This document shows, piece by piece, positions 43,651-52,900 of a stretch of 64,000 bases of DNA. The position numbers and the translations under genes were made by a program. This DNA is from JABSSA01 sp039984715 (lineage in GTDB: Bacteria; Pseudomonadota; Alphaproteobacteria; Rhodobacterales; Rhodobacteraceae), in the NCBI GenBank assembly GCA_039984715.1, contig JBDWUA010000016.1, positions 310,001-374,000 of the forward strand. The letters are read 5' to 3'. The notes below the pieces were generated by a model. It was not told the DNA's origin and did not search any database. It saw nothing but the letters and a program-made list of their open reading frames with translations. Within the stretch, counting starts at the first letter, position 1, and the number at the start of each line of letters is the position of its first letter.

Positions 43651-43769
43651 TTTCAATCTCCTGTCATTTGATGTCGGTAGGGTAATGGAGGCTGGTGACA
43701 GTTTTTGTCATGAGCTTGCGCCGCCAACCTTTATTGCTGATTATGAATTATCAACCTATACATGTGTGC

Positions 43770-44345
43770 ATGTTGAAAAATCTGATGACTTTTTGTGTGG
43801 CTCTGTTTTTTACGGGCTGCAACGTATCGACAAGCGGCGAATCCAATACGACAGCGTCGCGCACTGTTCTGCCAGATGGCGTCGCCCCGGCATTGACTGC
43901 TGGTGTAAAAGCCTGCCTAAGCGACTTCGATGCGCGTAACTTCCAAAGTAGAATTCTGACAGGCGCCGGTTTCACACAGATAAACCCTGCAGAATTCGAA
44001 CTTTATTTTGATGATGGCGCTGCGGGTGTTGAACAAACTGAAAGAACGTTCAATGGCTCGAACGAACCTCGCATTCATTACTTTGTGTCTGATGATCGTG
44101 TCGGATGTTCGATTAATCTTTTCCGTGTCGGTGAACCTTTCTCTCAAACGATTTCGATCGTTCGTCAGTATATGGTTGGGCAAGGTTGGACCTACGAAAA
44201 GGATTTTTTGACTGGTGGTTTCAAAAAGGGTGATTCAGTTGTCTCGTTCACAACTGGTGGCGTCGGACGGTCGGCAATTTACGTTCATATGAGCATTTGG
44301 GAACAAAAGCCGGGAGGGGGCGGACGGCCTGTGCCTCGGGGTTAA
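43770..44345 (+). CDS. Hypothetical lipoprotein upstream of prfC
   Basis: 191 residues with a lipobox in ALFFTGCNVS, so it is probably a lipoprotein. The start is uncertain (43743 and 43695 are also in frame); 43770 gives the neatest signal sequence. The mature part has two further cysteines (VKACLSDF and VGCSINLF) and a beta-rich pattern (YFDDGAAGVEQT, IHYFVSDDRVG), ending in a Gly/Pro/Arg-rich tail. It is unrecognised. Its stop codon lies inside a 20-bp dyad that precedes prfC. Confidence 0.6.
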   Translation: MLKNLMTFCVALFFTGCNVSTSGESNTTASRTVLPDGVAPALTAGVKACLSDFDARNFQSRILTGAGFTQINPAEFELYFDDGAAGVEQTERTFNGSNEPRIHYFVSDDRVGCSINLFRVGEPFSQTISIVRQYMVGQGWTYEKDFLTGGFKKGDSVVSFTTGGVGRSAIYVHMSIWEQKPGGGGRPVPRG

Positions 44346-44361
44346 TCACAGTAGTGATTAA
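44342..44361. promoter_or_regulatory. 20-bp perfect dyad between lipoprotein gene and prfC
   Basis: TTAATCAC-AGTA-GTGATTAA has perfect 8-bp arms and a 4-nt centre. It covers the stop codon of the lipoprotein gene and lies 33 bp before the prfC start. It could be an operator or a small hairpin. The AT-rich arms are too weak for a good terminator, which favours protein binding. Confidence 0.4.
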
Positions 44362-44393
44362 GGCGGCTTGCTCGAACAGGGTCGCGCAGATAT

Positions 44394-46010
44394 ATGCGCA
44401 TGATGTTAGACACCGCTTCAAATCGCCCCGAATTGCCCGCTGAAATTGCGCGACGTCGTACGTTTGCGATTATTTCTCACCCGGACGCTGGTAAGACCAC
44501 GTTGACGGAAAAGTTCCTGTTGTTTGGTGGGGCGATCCAGATGGCCGGCCAGGTGCGTGCAAAAGGCGAAGCGCGCCGGACACGTTCGGATTTCATGGCG
44601 ATGGAAAAGGACCGCGGTATTTCGGTTAGCGCCTCGGCGATGTCGTTCGATTACCGGGAATTCCGGTTCAATCTAGTGGACACGCCCGGTCACTCGGATT
44701 TCTCTGAAGATACCTATCGCACGTTAACGGCTGTGGATGCTGCCGTGATGGTGATCGATGGGGCAAAGGGTGTGGAAAGCCAAACGCGCAAACTGTTCGA
44801 AGTGTGCCGTTTGCGCGATCTGCCCATTCTGACCTTCTGTAACAAGATGGACCGCGAAAGCCGCGACACATTTGAAATCATTGACGAAATACAAGAGAAC
44901 CTTGCCATTGATGTCACGCCAGCTAGTTGGCCGATTGGGCAAGGGCGCGACTTTCTTGGATGTTATGATATCTTGCGGGATCGCCTTGAATTGATGGACC
45001 GTGCGGATCGCAACCGCGTTGCAGAATCTATCGAAATCAATGGCTTGGATGATCCTGAGCTTGCAAAGCACGTACCCGAGCACCTTTTGGAAAAACTGCG
45101 CGAAGATGTGGAGATGGCGCGCGAATTGCTGCCTCCGTTGGATCGTGAAGCGATGCTTGAAGGCACATTGACGCCGATCTGGTTTGGATCAGCGATCAAT
45201 TCATTTGGTGTCAAAGAGCTGATGGAAGGGATTGCCGTTTACGGGCCGGAGCCTCAGGTTCAATCAGCGCAACCGCGCCAGATCCTGCCTGAAGAAACCA
45301 AAGTGACTGGGTTTGTCTTTAAGGTGCAGGCCAATATGGATCCCAAACACCGGGACCGCGTTGCGTTTGTGCGCTTGGCCTCGGGGCATTTCAAACGCGG
45401 CATGAAGCTGATGCATGTGCGGGCGAAAAAGCCGATGGCCATTTCGAACCCTGTGCTGTTTTTGGCGTCCGATCGGGAATTGGCCGAAGAAGCGTGGGCA
45501 GGCGACATCATTGGCATACCGAACCACGGGCAACTGCGCATTGGTGACACTTTGACCGAAGGCGAAACGTTGCGCGCATCTGGCATTCCGTCTTTCGCGC
45601 CGGAATTGCTGCAATCGGTACGGGCAGGTGATCCGCTAAAGGCAAAACACCTTGAAAAGGCGCTGATGCAATTTGCAGAAGAAGGGGCTGCCAAAGTGTT
45701 CAAGCCTTCGATTGGGTCCGGTTTTGTCGTCGGTGTCGTGGGGGCCTTGCAATTTGAGGTGTTGGCCAGCCGGATTGAATTGGAATACGGGCTGCCTGTG
45801 CGATTTGATACGTCACAATTTACGTCGGCCCGTTGGGTGTCCGGTAACAAGGATGCTGTTGAGGATTTTGTGAACAAGAACAAGCAACACATCAGTTACG
45901 ATCATGATGGCGATATCGTTTATCTGACGCGTTTGCAGTGGGATATTGATCGGGTTGAACGGGATTACCCCGATGTCAAATTGACCGCGACCAAGGAAAT
46001 GATGGTGTAA
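44394..46010 (+). CDS. prfC: Peptide chain release factor 3
   Basis: GTPase that recycles RF1/RF2 from the ribosome after termination. The G1 motif is SHPDAGKTTLTEKF, G2/G3 are in RGISVSASAM and DTPGHSDF, and G4 is NKMDRE. A translation factor beta-barrel and the RF3 C-terminal domain follow. 538 residues. Two near ATGs (44394, 44403) differ by three residues. Its stop shares one base with the next gene. Confidence 0.95.
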   Translation: MRMMLDTASNRPELPAEIARRRTFAIISHPDAGKTTLTEKFLLFGGAIQMAGQVRAKGEARRTRSDFMAMEKDRGISVSASAMSFDYREFRFNLVDTPGHSDFSEDTYRTLTAVDAAVMVIDGAKGVESQTRKLFEVCRLRDLPILTFCNKMDRESRDTFEIIDEIQENLAIDVTPASWPIGQGRDFLGCYDILRDRLELMDRADRNRVAESIEINGLDDPELAKHVPEHLLEKLREDVEMARELLPPLDREAMLEGTLTPIWFGSAINSFGVKELMEGIAVYGPEPQVQSAQPRQILPEETKVTGFVFKVQANMDPKHRDRVAFVRLASGHFKRGMKLMHVRAKKPMAISNPVLFLASDRELAEEAWAGDIIGIPNHGQLRIGDTLTEGETLRASGIPSFAPELLQSVRAGDPLKAKHLEKALMQFAEEGAAKVFKPSIGSGFVVGVVGALQFEVLASRIELEYGLPVRFDTSQFTSARWVSGNKDAVEDFVNKNKQHISYDHDGDIVYLTRLQWDIDRVERDYPDVKLTATKEMMV

Positions 46011-46951
46011 TGGAAAACCTACGTTGGGGCATTGTGTCTACGATCAAAGCCCCGGCGCGTGATGTTTTAGAATTTGCGGCTTTTCACATTGATGCCGGTG
46101 CCGCGCGTGTAATCATTTTTCTGGACGCGCCGAATCCAGTTGCGGAAAAGGCGTTGCGCCAACACCCCAAGGCGCGGGTGATCGTGTGTGACGACGAACA
46201 TTGGGAAAGCCGAGGCAGACGCCCGAAACGTCATCAAACCCGGCAGTCGCATAACGCTACGCGTGCCTATCGCAAACATGGTGATCTGGATTGGATCGGA
46301 CATGTGGATGTCGACGAATTTGTGCTTGCACCGGGTGGAGTTGGGTCTGCATTGGCCCGCGTTCCAGAAAACGTCGAAACCATACGTGTGCGTCCGATTG
46401 AACGATTGGCTGGCGGTGATGGCAAAGCATACAAGCAATATGTCCCGCGTCGCGAAAATCGGTTGGAACAGGTGTCCAACCTCTATCCGGAATTTGGGCA
46501 ATTCCTGGCGGGCGGGTTTCTCAGCCACATGGCTGGTAAAATTTTTGCCCGTCCCGGCAACGATGAATTGAAGCTTCGAATTCACCGCACATTTCTGGGG
46601 GATGAAATAGGCCCCGAAGCCTTGGATTTTCCTGATATGACCGTGGCCCATGTTCACGCGCGTTCCTATGACGAATGGCGTGCCCATTTTGACTTTCGCC
46701 ACAGCGAAGGATCGTACCGGGATGAGCTTGCGCCTGCGTTTTCTCGCGACAAGGGAGGGATGACGCTGCACGAAGTTTTTAAGACGCTGATGGACTTCGA
46801 AGGCGAAAAAGGATTGCGCAAGTTCTTTGACGAAGTCGTTGGCGACAGCCCAGAGTTGCGTGAACGGTTGGAAGACCGGAATTTATTGCAATTGCATGAC
46901 CTTAAGCTGGACGAGGTTTTAGAGCGTCAGTTCCCTGATGCGGCTCTCTGA
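46010..46951 (+). CDS. Glycosyltransferase family 2-like protein
   Basis: A 313-residue cytoplasmic protein similar to the bacterial GT2-type group that begins with a short Rossmann region (GIVSTIKAPARDVLEFAAFHIDAGA) and a metal-binding acidic motif, HVDVDEFVL. Such proteins often act in capsule or exopolysaccharide synthesis, but acceptor and sugar are unknown. The ATG shares its A with the prfC stop, so it is coupled to a translation gene, which is not a functional link seen often. A 127-bp gap precedes the helicase gene. Confidence 0.72.
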   Translation: MENLRWGIVSTIKAPARDVLEFAAFHIDAGAARVIIFLDAPNPVAEKALRQHPKARVIVCDDEHWESRGRRPKRHQTRQSHNATRAYRKHGDLDWIGHVDVDEFVLAPGGVGSALARVPENVETIRVRPIERLAGGDGKAYKQYVPRRENRLEQVSNLYPEFGQFLAGGFLSHMAGKIFARPGNDELKLRIHRTFLGDEIGPEALDFPDMTVAHVHARSYDEWRAHFDFRHSEGSYRDELAPAFSRDKGGMTLHEVFKTLMDFEGEKGLRKFFDEVVGDSPELRERLEDRNLLQLHDLKLDEVLERQFPDAAL

Positions 46952-47093
46952 TCCGGCGCTTTGGGCATTTGACGCAATAGGCACAAGCTGTTAATGACGC
47001 GCATCGTGCCGAGCGTAATGCTCATCGTGGCGTTAGGCCGGCATCATACGCGAAGGCGGGCCGGGTGAGTGTCCGCAAATGTTACGGACACAA

Positions 47094-48527
47094 ATGACAA
47101 AGTTTTCTGATTTAAACCTGAATCCAAAAGTTCTGAAGGCTGTTGAGGAAGCTGGCTATGAAAGCCCGACTCCTATTCAGGCCGGCGCAATTCCTTCTGC
47201 ATTGGAGGGACGCGATGTATTGGGGATCGCCCAAACCGGGACCGGTAAAACGGCCAGTTTTACGTTGCCGATGCTTTCCCTTCTTGCACGCGGACGCGCA
47301 CGGGCTCGGATGCCACGCAGTTTGGTTCTTTGCCCGACACGCGAATTGGCGGCGCAAGTGGCCGAGAATTTTGATACGTATTCCAAGTACCTAAAATTGA
47401 CCAAAGCGCTGTTGATCGGTGGCGTCAGTTTTAGGGAACAAGAAACGATAATCGACAAAGGTGTGGATGTTCTGATCGCGACGCCGGGTCGGTTGTTGGA
47501 TCATTTCGAACGCGGCAAGCTTATCTTGTCCGACGTCAAAGTCATGGTCGTCGACGAAGCAGACCGGATGCTGGATATGGGGTTCATTCCCGATATTGAA
47601 CGTATCTTTGGTTTGACACCGTTTACCCGCCAAACCCTGTTCTTTTCTGCGACAATGGCGCCAGAGATTGAACGGATCACCAACACCTTTTTGTCCGCTC
47701 CCGCGCGGGTCGAAGTGGCACGCCAGGCGACTGCGTCTGAAACCATCGAACAGGGTGTCGTGATGTTCAAAGCCTCGCGTCGGGATCGCGAAGGCAGCGA
47801 AAAGCGTAAATTGTTACGTGCGTTGATCGACAAAGAAGGGGATGCGTGCACAAATGCCATCATCTTCTGTAACCGAAAAACGGATGTGGATATTTGCGCC
47901 AAGTCGTTGAAAAAATACGGATATGACGCGTCACCGATCCATGGTGACCTTGAGCAGTCGCAACGCATGAAAACGTTGGACGGATTTCGCGAAGGCGAAA
48001 TTCGTTTGCTTGTCGCGTCAGATGTTGCAGCGCGTGGTTTGGACGTTCCAAGTGTGAGCCATGTGTTTAACTTTGATGTTCCGGGGCATCCCGAAGACTA
48101 TGTTCATCGGATTGGACGTACGGGCCGTGCAGGTCGTGATGGCAAAGCTTTGATGATTTGTTCGTCGCGGGATGAAAAAGCTTTTGATGCAGTTGAAAAG
48201 CTGATCCAAAAGGAAATTCCACGGCTTGAAAACCCGGTGAAACCAGAACGTAAGTCTGAACCGAAGAAAGCAGAGGCGCCCAAAGAAACCGCAAAGGCGC
48301 AATCAGAAGACACGGAAAGCAAGACTTCAAATCGGTCGCGTAGTCGCTCGCCCAACAAAACGCCGCGTGACAACAACAAGCCACGTACCGACAGCAAGCC
48401 ACGTTCTGATAACAAGCAACGTGATGACAACAACCGGCGCGACAACAATAAGGCGCCTGTGGTTGGACTTGGTGATCACCTTCCGGGCTTTATCGCACTT
48501 AGCTTTGAGAAACGCCGCGTGAGCTGA
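47094..48527 (+). CDS. rhlE: DEAD-box RNA helicase (RhlE type)
   Basis: ATP-dependent RNA unwinding, typically in ribosome assembly and cold adaptation. Motifs are in order: Q motif (FSDLNLNPKVLKAVEEAGY, PTPIQ), I (AQTGTGKT), Ia (PTRELA), II (VDEADRML), III (FFSATM) and VI (HRIGRTGRAGR). The last 100 residues are basic and repetitive (NNKPRTDSKPRSDNKQRD), likely an RNA-binding tail. The start at 47094 is preferred; an in-frame ATG at 47079 is possible. It ends 13 bp from the convergent Hint gene. Confidence 0.9.
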   Translation: MTKFSDLNLNPKVLKAVEEAGYESPTPIQAGAIPSALEGRDVLGIAQTGTGKTASFTLPMLSLLARGRARARMPRSLVLCPTRELAAQVAENFDTYSKYLKLTKALLIGGVSFREQETIIDKGVDVLIATPGRLLDHFERGKLILSDVKVMVVDEADRMLDMGFIPDIERIFGLTPFTRQTLFFSATMAPEIERITNTFLSAPARVEVARQATASETIEQGVVMFKASRRDREGSEKRKLLRALIDKEGDACTNAIIFCNRKTDVDICAKSLKKYGYDASPIHGDLEQSQRMKTLDGFREGEIRLLVASDVAARGLDVPSVSHVFNFDVPGHPEDYVHRIGRTGRAGRDGKALMICSSRDEKAFDAVEKLIQKEIPRLENPVKPERKSEPKKAEAPKETAKAQSEDTESKTSNRSRSRSPNKTPRDNNKPRTDSKPRSDNKQRDDNNRRDNNKAPVVGLGDHLPGFIALSFEKRRVS

Positions 48528-48539
48528 TCCAAGGCGCGC

Positions 48540-49547
48540 TTAAGATCGGGTGCGAGAAGAGCGGCGCAGCTTTTCCGCGACATCTGGTCGGTCCAGCAAT
48601 GTTTTATTGACGTCAAGGCCGCTCAACTTTTCGGAGTTGGGCGCCATCATTTGCGAGACATCTTCAGGGACAGCCGGACGCGTGCGCAAGTCGATCAACA
48701 TGGATTCCGCAGCGATCCCTTCCGCATAGATGATCTGATGGGCGTCAAACAAAAGTTGAAAATAATCAACGAATCCACCTGCTTGGACAGTGATGTTGTC
48801 ATCGTTGATCAAATGGCGCGCTTTAACCAAAAGTTCGGATCGACCAGCACCCAGACTGTCCTGACGTTGGTATATGAACAACCGGTGATCAGGGCTGACA
48901 ATCAAATCGCCCGAATTGTGTAAGGTGCCCGCTTTTATGCAAATCGGGGCGAAGTCACCCGTGGCACGGACGGTCGATTGTCCGATCCAACGCAATTCTT
49001 GTGGACCATCATCGCGCGTCAAAATGCGATCACCGATTTTCAGGGATTCGATTGGGCATTGTTCGCCAGAATGCAAAGTGATGTGAGTACCGCGAGTAAA
49101 GCGGGCACATGCAAGCTGAGCCAATTTGGCCGAAGCGGCGTCCGGGTCAATTCCAACTAGGGCATATGGGACACCCGTCGCCAAAGCGGCCAGAGGTAAC
49201 AAAAAGATCGCCTCGATTGATCCTTCGCCATCGGTTTCAACCAGAACTAGTGCATCTGTAGTTTGTCCGTCACGTGACATCAACGTCAAAGCGCAATCCA
49301 AATGCAACCTTGCGCCGGGATTGCCCAGTTTGCTGTCTTCGGCGATGCTGTAACATCCGTCCTGATTAACGGCCATGCACAGTTGTTGAGCGACAGTATC
49401 CCGGCACAGGCTGTATATGTCGTCCAACATTAAGTCATCCGCGTAAGAGACTGGATCCCCTAAGTTTGCGCCTTCCATGACGCGAAACTGATCGGCGCAA
49501 TACACAGGCAAACTATGTGCGGGAATCAGATGGTTTGACATGCTCAT
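48540..49547 (-). CDS. Hint-domain protein (Rhodobacteraceae type)
   Basis: 335 residues. An N-terminal region of about 150 residues of unknown fold precedes a Hint (hedgehog/intein) module: FTRGTHITLHSGEQCPIESL, GDRILTRDDGPQELRWIG, SPDHRLFIY, and AEGIAAESML. In the usual family the residue before FTRGT is the nucleophilic cysteine; here it is arginine (with a cysteine two residues earlier), so self-cleavage is doubtful. Such proteins are common in Rhodobacteraceae, often linked to surface or secreted proteins. It is divergent from the SDR gene across 133 bp. Confidence 0.75.
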   Translation of the reverse strand: MSMSNHLIPAHSLPVYCADQFRVMEGANLGDPVSYADDLMLDDIYSLCRDTVAQQLCMAVNQDGCYSIAEDSKLGNPGARLHLDCALTLMSRDGQTTDALVLVETDGEGSIEAIFLLPLAALATGVPYALVGIDPDAASAKLAQLACARFTRGTHITLHSGEQCPIESLKIGDRILTRDDGPQELRWIGQSTVRATGDFAPICIKAGTLHNSGDLIVSPDHRLFIYQRQDSLGAGRSELLVKARHLINDDNITVQAGGFVDYFQLLFDAHQIIYAEGIAAESMLIDLRTRPAVPEDVSQMMAPNSEKLSGLDVNKTLLDRPDVAEKLRRSSRTRS

Positions 49548-49680
49548 ATGGGGCTCAAGATCGTTAACGCGCTGTTTACATTAGGTATGACTGAAGATTG
49601 GGGCAATGTAACGGCGTTTTACTGGCAAAGCATGAATGGCGTGTGTATCCATTTGGTAAACAAACAATGGAGAACGCGTG

Positions 49681-50460
49681 ATGGATCTTGGGATTGGCGG
49701 GAAAACGGCATTGGTGTGTGCATCTTCAAAGGGCCTTGGGCTTGGATGTGCGCAAGCATTGGCGGCTGCAGGAGTTAATTTGGTCATGAACGCGCGTGGG
49801 GCTGACGCGTTGGAAGCTGCGGCTGAAGGCATTCGTGCAGCATATCAGGTGTCGGTGAAAACGGTTGCTGCCGACGTCACAAGTGAAGCAGGTCGTGATG
49901 CAGTTCTTGGGGCGGCTGGAACGCCTGATATTTTGGTCAACAATGCAGGTGGTCCGCCCCCCGGCCTGTGGTCAGATTGGGACCGTGACGATTTTATCGC
50001 GGCATTGGACGCAAATATGCTGACGCCGATTGCGTTGATGAAGGCCAGTTTGCCGGGAATGATGGATCGTGGTTGGGGCCGGGTGGTCAATATTACGTCG
50101 CAATCTGTAAAAGCGCCTATTCCGCAATTGGGGTTGTCCAATGCCGCCCGGACGGGGCTGACAGGATATGTCGCAGGCACAGCGCGGCAGGTTGCGGGGC
50201 AGGGTGTAACGATCAACAATCTGCTTCCGGGCATTCACGCCACCGACCGTGCCAACGCGTTGGACGGGCCTGTGGCGGAGCGTGAAGGTATCTCACTGGA
50301 TGAGGCGCGTGCGCGCCGGTCGGCAACCATTCCGGCAGGGCGATACGGCACAATCGAAGAATTTGGGGCGACGTGTGCCTTTTTGTGTTCGGTGCATGCG
50401 GGCTTTATCGTTGGGCAGAATGTCCTGTTGGACGGCGGCGCGACAAACGCGACGATCTGA
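49681..50460 (+). CDS. Atypical short-chain dehydrogenase/reductase
   Basis: 259-residue Rossmann-fold protein. The cofactor motif is CASSKGLGLGCA rather than the common TGxxxGIG, and NNAGGPPPG is normal. Where the catalytic Tyr-x-x-x-Lys is expected the protein has LGLSNAARTGL, so both residues are missing; this is a known divergent SDR subgroup. The catalytic role is therefore unclear. The ATG has GGAG at a 9-nt distance. Its TGA shares one base with the start of the AlkC-type gene, so the two are coupled. Confidence 0.82.
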   Translation: MDLGIGGKTALVCASSKGLGLGCAQALAAAGVNLVMNARGADALEAAAEGIRAAYQVSVKTVAADVTSEAGRDAVLGAAGTPDILVNNAGGPPPGLWSDWDRDDFIAALDANMLTPIALMKASLPGMMDRGWGRVVNITSQSVKAPIPQLGLSNAARTGLTGYVAGTARQVAGQGVTINNLLPGIHATDRANALDGPVAEREGISLDEARARRSATIPAGRYGTIEEFGATCAFLCSVHAGFIVGQNVLLDGGATNATI

Positions 50461-51581
50461 TGGCGGAAAAGAATTTTTCTCTTAAGGATCGCTTGTTTAA
50501 CGCGGAAAGTCTGGGCCGTCTTAGCGTTGAATACGCCGATGGTCTGTCTGGGCTTGATGCATCCGCATTTGCGGATATGGCGTTGTCAGGTGTTGAAGGC
50601 CGCAGTTTGATGGCCTGTCTGGATTGGTTCGCGGATTGTCTGGAACCACATCTGGCGCAAGATTTCCTGACGATGGCGGATCAATTGGAAGCGATGATGC
50701 CAGCGCGATTGGATCCAGCATTGCGGGATGACGATTTTGGACATTTTGTGCATGCAGTCCCAGGTGTTTTTGCGGTTCGGCATGGTCTAGAAACGCATCG
50801 CGAGCGGGCCTTGGATTTGCTGTATGAAGCGACACAGCGGTTTTCCATGGAATTTTACATCCGCGCTTTCCTGAACCGTTGGCCAAGTGAGACATTGCGT
50901 CGTTTGCGGAATTGGGCCGAGGACGAAAATTATCATGTCCGACGATTGGTGAGCGAAGGTTTGCGTCCTAAACTGCCTTGGGCGCAGGGGATTGACGTTG
51001 GACACGAGGACGCGATTCCCTTTTTGACGCAATTGCATGCGGATTCGACTCGGTTTGTTACGCGGTCCGTGGCCAATCATTTGAACGACATTTCAAAGAA
51101 GCATCCAAAAGTCGTGGTGGAGTGTTTGTCGCAATGGCAAGGCTTGGGGTTGCAAAAAGAGAGCGAGCTGAACTGGATGCGGCGCCATGCGCTGCGCGGT
51201 CTTGTCAAATCAGGTGACGCAGATGCAATGGCGCATTTGGGGTATTCTGCAGAGGCTGACGTCAATGCTCATTTGGACATTGAGACGGTGCAGGCGCAGA
51301 TTGGCGATGCATTGAAGTTTAAGGTGTCAGTGACGGCGGATGTCGATTTACCCGTGATCGTTGATTACCGGATCAGATTTCATCGCCCATCGGGACGGCC
51401 AAGCGAAAAGGTGTTCAAGCTTAAGGTGGGGCAGTTGAAGGCAGGACAGACTGTTGTTTATGAGAAAACGCATAAGCTGAAAGGCAATGCGACGACCTTT
51501 GCGCTGTATCCGGGGTTGCATGCGTTGACGGTGCAAGTGAACGGGGTCGATCGGGCAACCGAGACATTTGAATTGGTTTAA
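50460..51581 (+). CDS. DNA alkylation repair protein, AlkC-like with C-terminal Ig-like domain
   Basis: 373 residues. The first 265 or so are HEAT-like helical repeats with the AlkC hallmarks HVRRLVSEGLRPKLPWA and TRFVTRSVANHLNDISKKHP, followed by RHALRGLVKSGDADAMAHLGY. The last 100 residues are all-beta and look like the Ig-like domain known in AlkC. AlkC excises 3-methyladenine and 3-methylcytosine type lesions. The start codon shares its A with the SDR stop. With the AlkD-like gene at 3.5 kb this gives two related glycosylase families in one window. Confidence 0.82.
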   Translation: MAEKNFSLKDRLFNAESLGRLSVEYADGLSGLDASAFADMALSGVEGRSLMACLDWFADCLEPHLAQDFLTMADQLEAMMPARLDPALRDDDFGHFVHAVPGVFAVRHGLETHRERALDLLYEATQRFSMEFYIRAFLNRWPSETLRRLRNWAEDENYHVRRLVSEGLRPKLPWAQGIDVGHEDAIPFLTQLHADSTRFVTRSVANHLNDISKKHPKVVVECLSQWQGLGLQKESELNWMRRHALRGLVKSGDADAMAHLGYSAEADVNAHLDIETVQAQIGDALKFKVSVTADVDLPVIVDYRIRFHRPSGRPSEKVFKLKVGQLKAGQTVVYEKTHKLKGNATTFALYPGLHALTVQVNGVDRATETFELV

Positions 51582-51634
51582 GGGTCGTGAGTGGTCTGTT
51601 TGGCCTTTGGCCAAAGGCGCCCACCCACCAACCC
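51582..51634. repeat. Palindromic repeat element, copy A
   Basis: A 53-bp element starting directly after the AlkC-like stop codon. Its centre is TTTGGCC-TT-TGGCCAAA-like, flanked by GGGT...GTGG and CCACCCACC..CCC arms. Copy B at 61498-61550 has the same length and most of the same bases, including CTGTTTGGCC and GGCCAAA with GCGCCCACCCACC. Both follow the stop of a gene. It could work as a terminator or be a small mobile palindromic repeat. Confidence 0.65.
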
Positions 51635-51804
51635 TTACATTTCTTGGCGTCGTGCGATCTTTGGAATAGGTAACGCCAATGCTCGCATTTCTGTTTATGG
51701 ACAGTGGGGAATTTGAGTGCAGGTTTGAGGCATTCTGCAATGCTTGCAGGGGCGCGTCTGGCCTGATAGTGCCTAAGCGTTTTTATCGGGAATGAGCGGC
51801 CTTT

Positions 51805-52899
51805 TTGAACCAGACGATCCAGCAGACCCCGCGGCTTGAGATTCGCAAGCTTATGCGCAGCTTTGAGGGGCGGCGCGTCGTTGATGACGTGTCGTTGTCG
51901 ATATTGCCGGGACAGGTGACCTGCCTGTTGGGGCCTTCGGGGTGTGGGAAGTCGACGACTTTGCGCATGATCGCAGGTGTCGAAATGCAAGATTCCGGTG
52001 AGATTTATGTTGATGGCAAGTTGATTTGCGACACGATTTTTCGTGTCCCGCCAGAGCGGCGTGAAATTGGTCTGATGTTTCAGGACTTTGCCTTGTTTCC
52101 GCACCTTAGCGTTGCTGCGAATGTGGCGTATGGGTTGCGCGGTACGGCGGCGGACAAAGACGCGCGGGTCGACGAGATGTTGGCGCGAGTCCACATGAGT
52201 GATCACAAGCAGGCGTTCCCCCATCAGTTGTCAGGCGGAGAACAGCAGCGCGTGGCTTTGGCGCGGGCGTTGGCCCCCAAGCCTCGGATTATGTTGATGG
52301 ACGAGCCGTTTTCCGGATTGGACAATCGATTGCGCGATGGCATTCGCGATGAGACTTTGGCGATCCTCAAGGAAGAGGGCACTTCGGTTTTGTTGGTCAC
52401 GCATGAACCCGAAGAAGCCATGCGTATGGCGGATGAAATCGCTCTGATGCGGGATGGTCAGATCGTACAACAGGGCGCGCCTTACAATGTGTATACGCGC
52501 CCGGCGGACAAAGCGGCTGTTGCGTTCTTTTCGGATGCCAACAAATTGGATGCGTTGGTGGAAGGTGCCTTGGCGATCACCCCGTTTGGGCGGTTTCTTG
52601 CGCCGGGCGTTCCTGATGGAACACGGGTTCAGATTGTCTTTCGACCGCAGCATCTGCGCATTGACTTTGATCGGGCCAATACTCCGGCGCCGACGGCCTC
52701 GGAAGGGACGCCAGCGCGCGCGTTGGTGACAAGGTCACGGTTTATGGGCAATGAAAGTCTGGTCGAGTTTCAGTTGGAACAGGGAGGTACGTTGTTAAAA
52801 GCAACGGTGCCAAATGTGTTCCTGCCTCAAACTGGTACGGCGATGTGGCTTCGGGTGCCGCGGGATCGTTGTTTTGTTTTTCCGATTGAGGGTCTCTGA
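51805..52899 (+). CDS. ABC transporter ATP-binding protein, iron/spermidine-type, without partner permease
   Basis: 364 residues. Walker A is GPSGCGKST (43-51), signature LSGGEQQR (142-149), Walker B RIMLMDEP (161-168) and the switch His200; a TOBE-like C-terminal domain follows from about 250. It resembles FbpC/PotA-type importer ATPases. No permease or binding protein gene is near; two Lin0512-family genes follow instead. The start is TTG at 51805 without a good ribosome site. An ATG at 51792 in another frame reads 15 codons (MSGLFEPDDPADPAA) to a stop, so a frameshift near 51830 cannot be excluded. Confidence 0.82.
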   Translation: MNQTIQQTPRLEIRKLMRSFEGRRVVDDVSLSILPGQVTCLLGPSGCGKSTTLRMIAGVEMQDSGEIYVDGKLICDTIFRVPPERREIGLMFQDFALFPHLSVAANVAYGLRGTAADKDARVDEMLARVHMSDHKQAFPHQLSGGEQQRVALARALAPKPRIMLMDEPFSGLDNRLRDGIRDETLAILKEEGTSVLLVTHEPEEAMRMADEIALMRDGQIVQQGAPYNVYTRPADKAAVAFFSDANKLDALVEGALAITPFGRFLAPGVPDGTRVQIVFRPQHLRIDFDRANTPAPTASEGTPARALVTRSRFMGNESLVEFQLEQGGTLLKATVPNVFLPQTGTAMWLRVPRDRCFVFPIEGL

Positions 52900-52900
52900 G

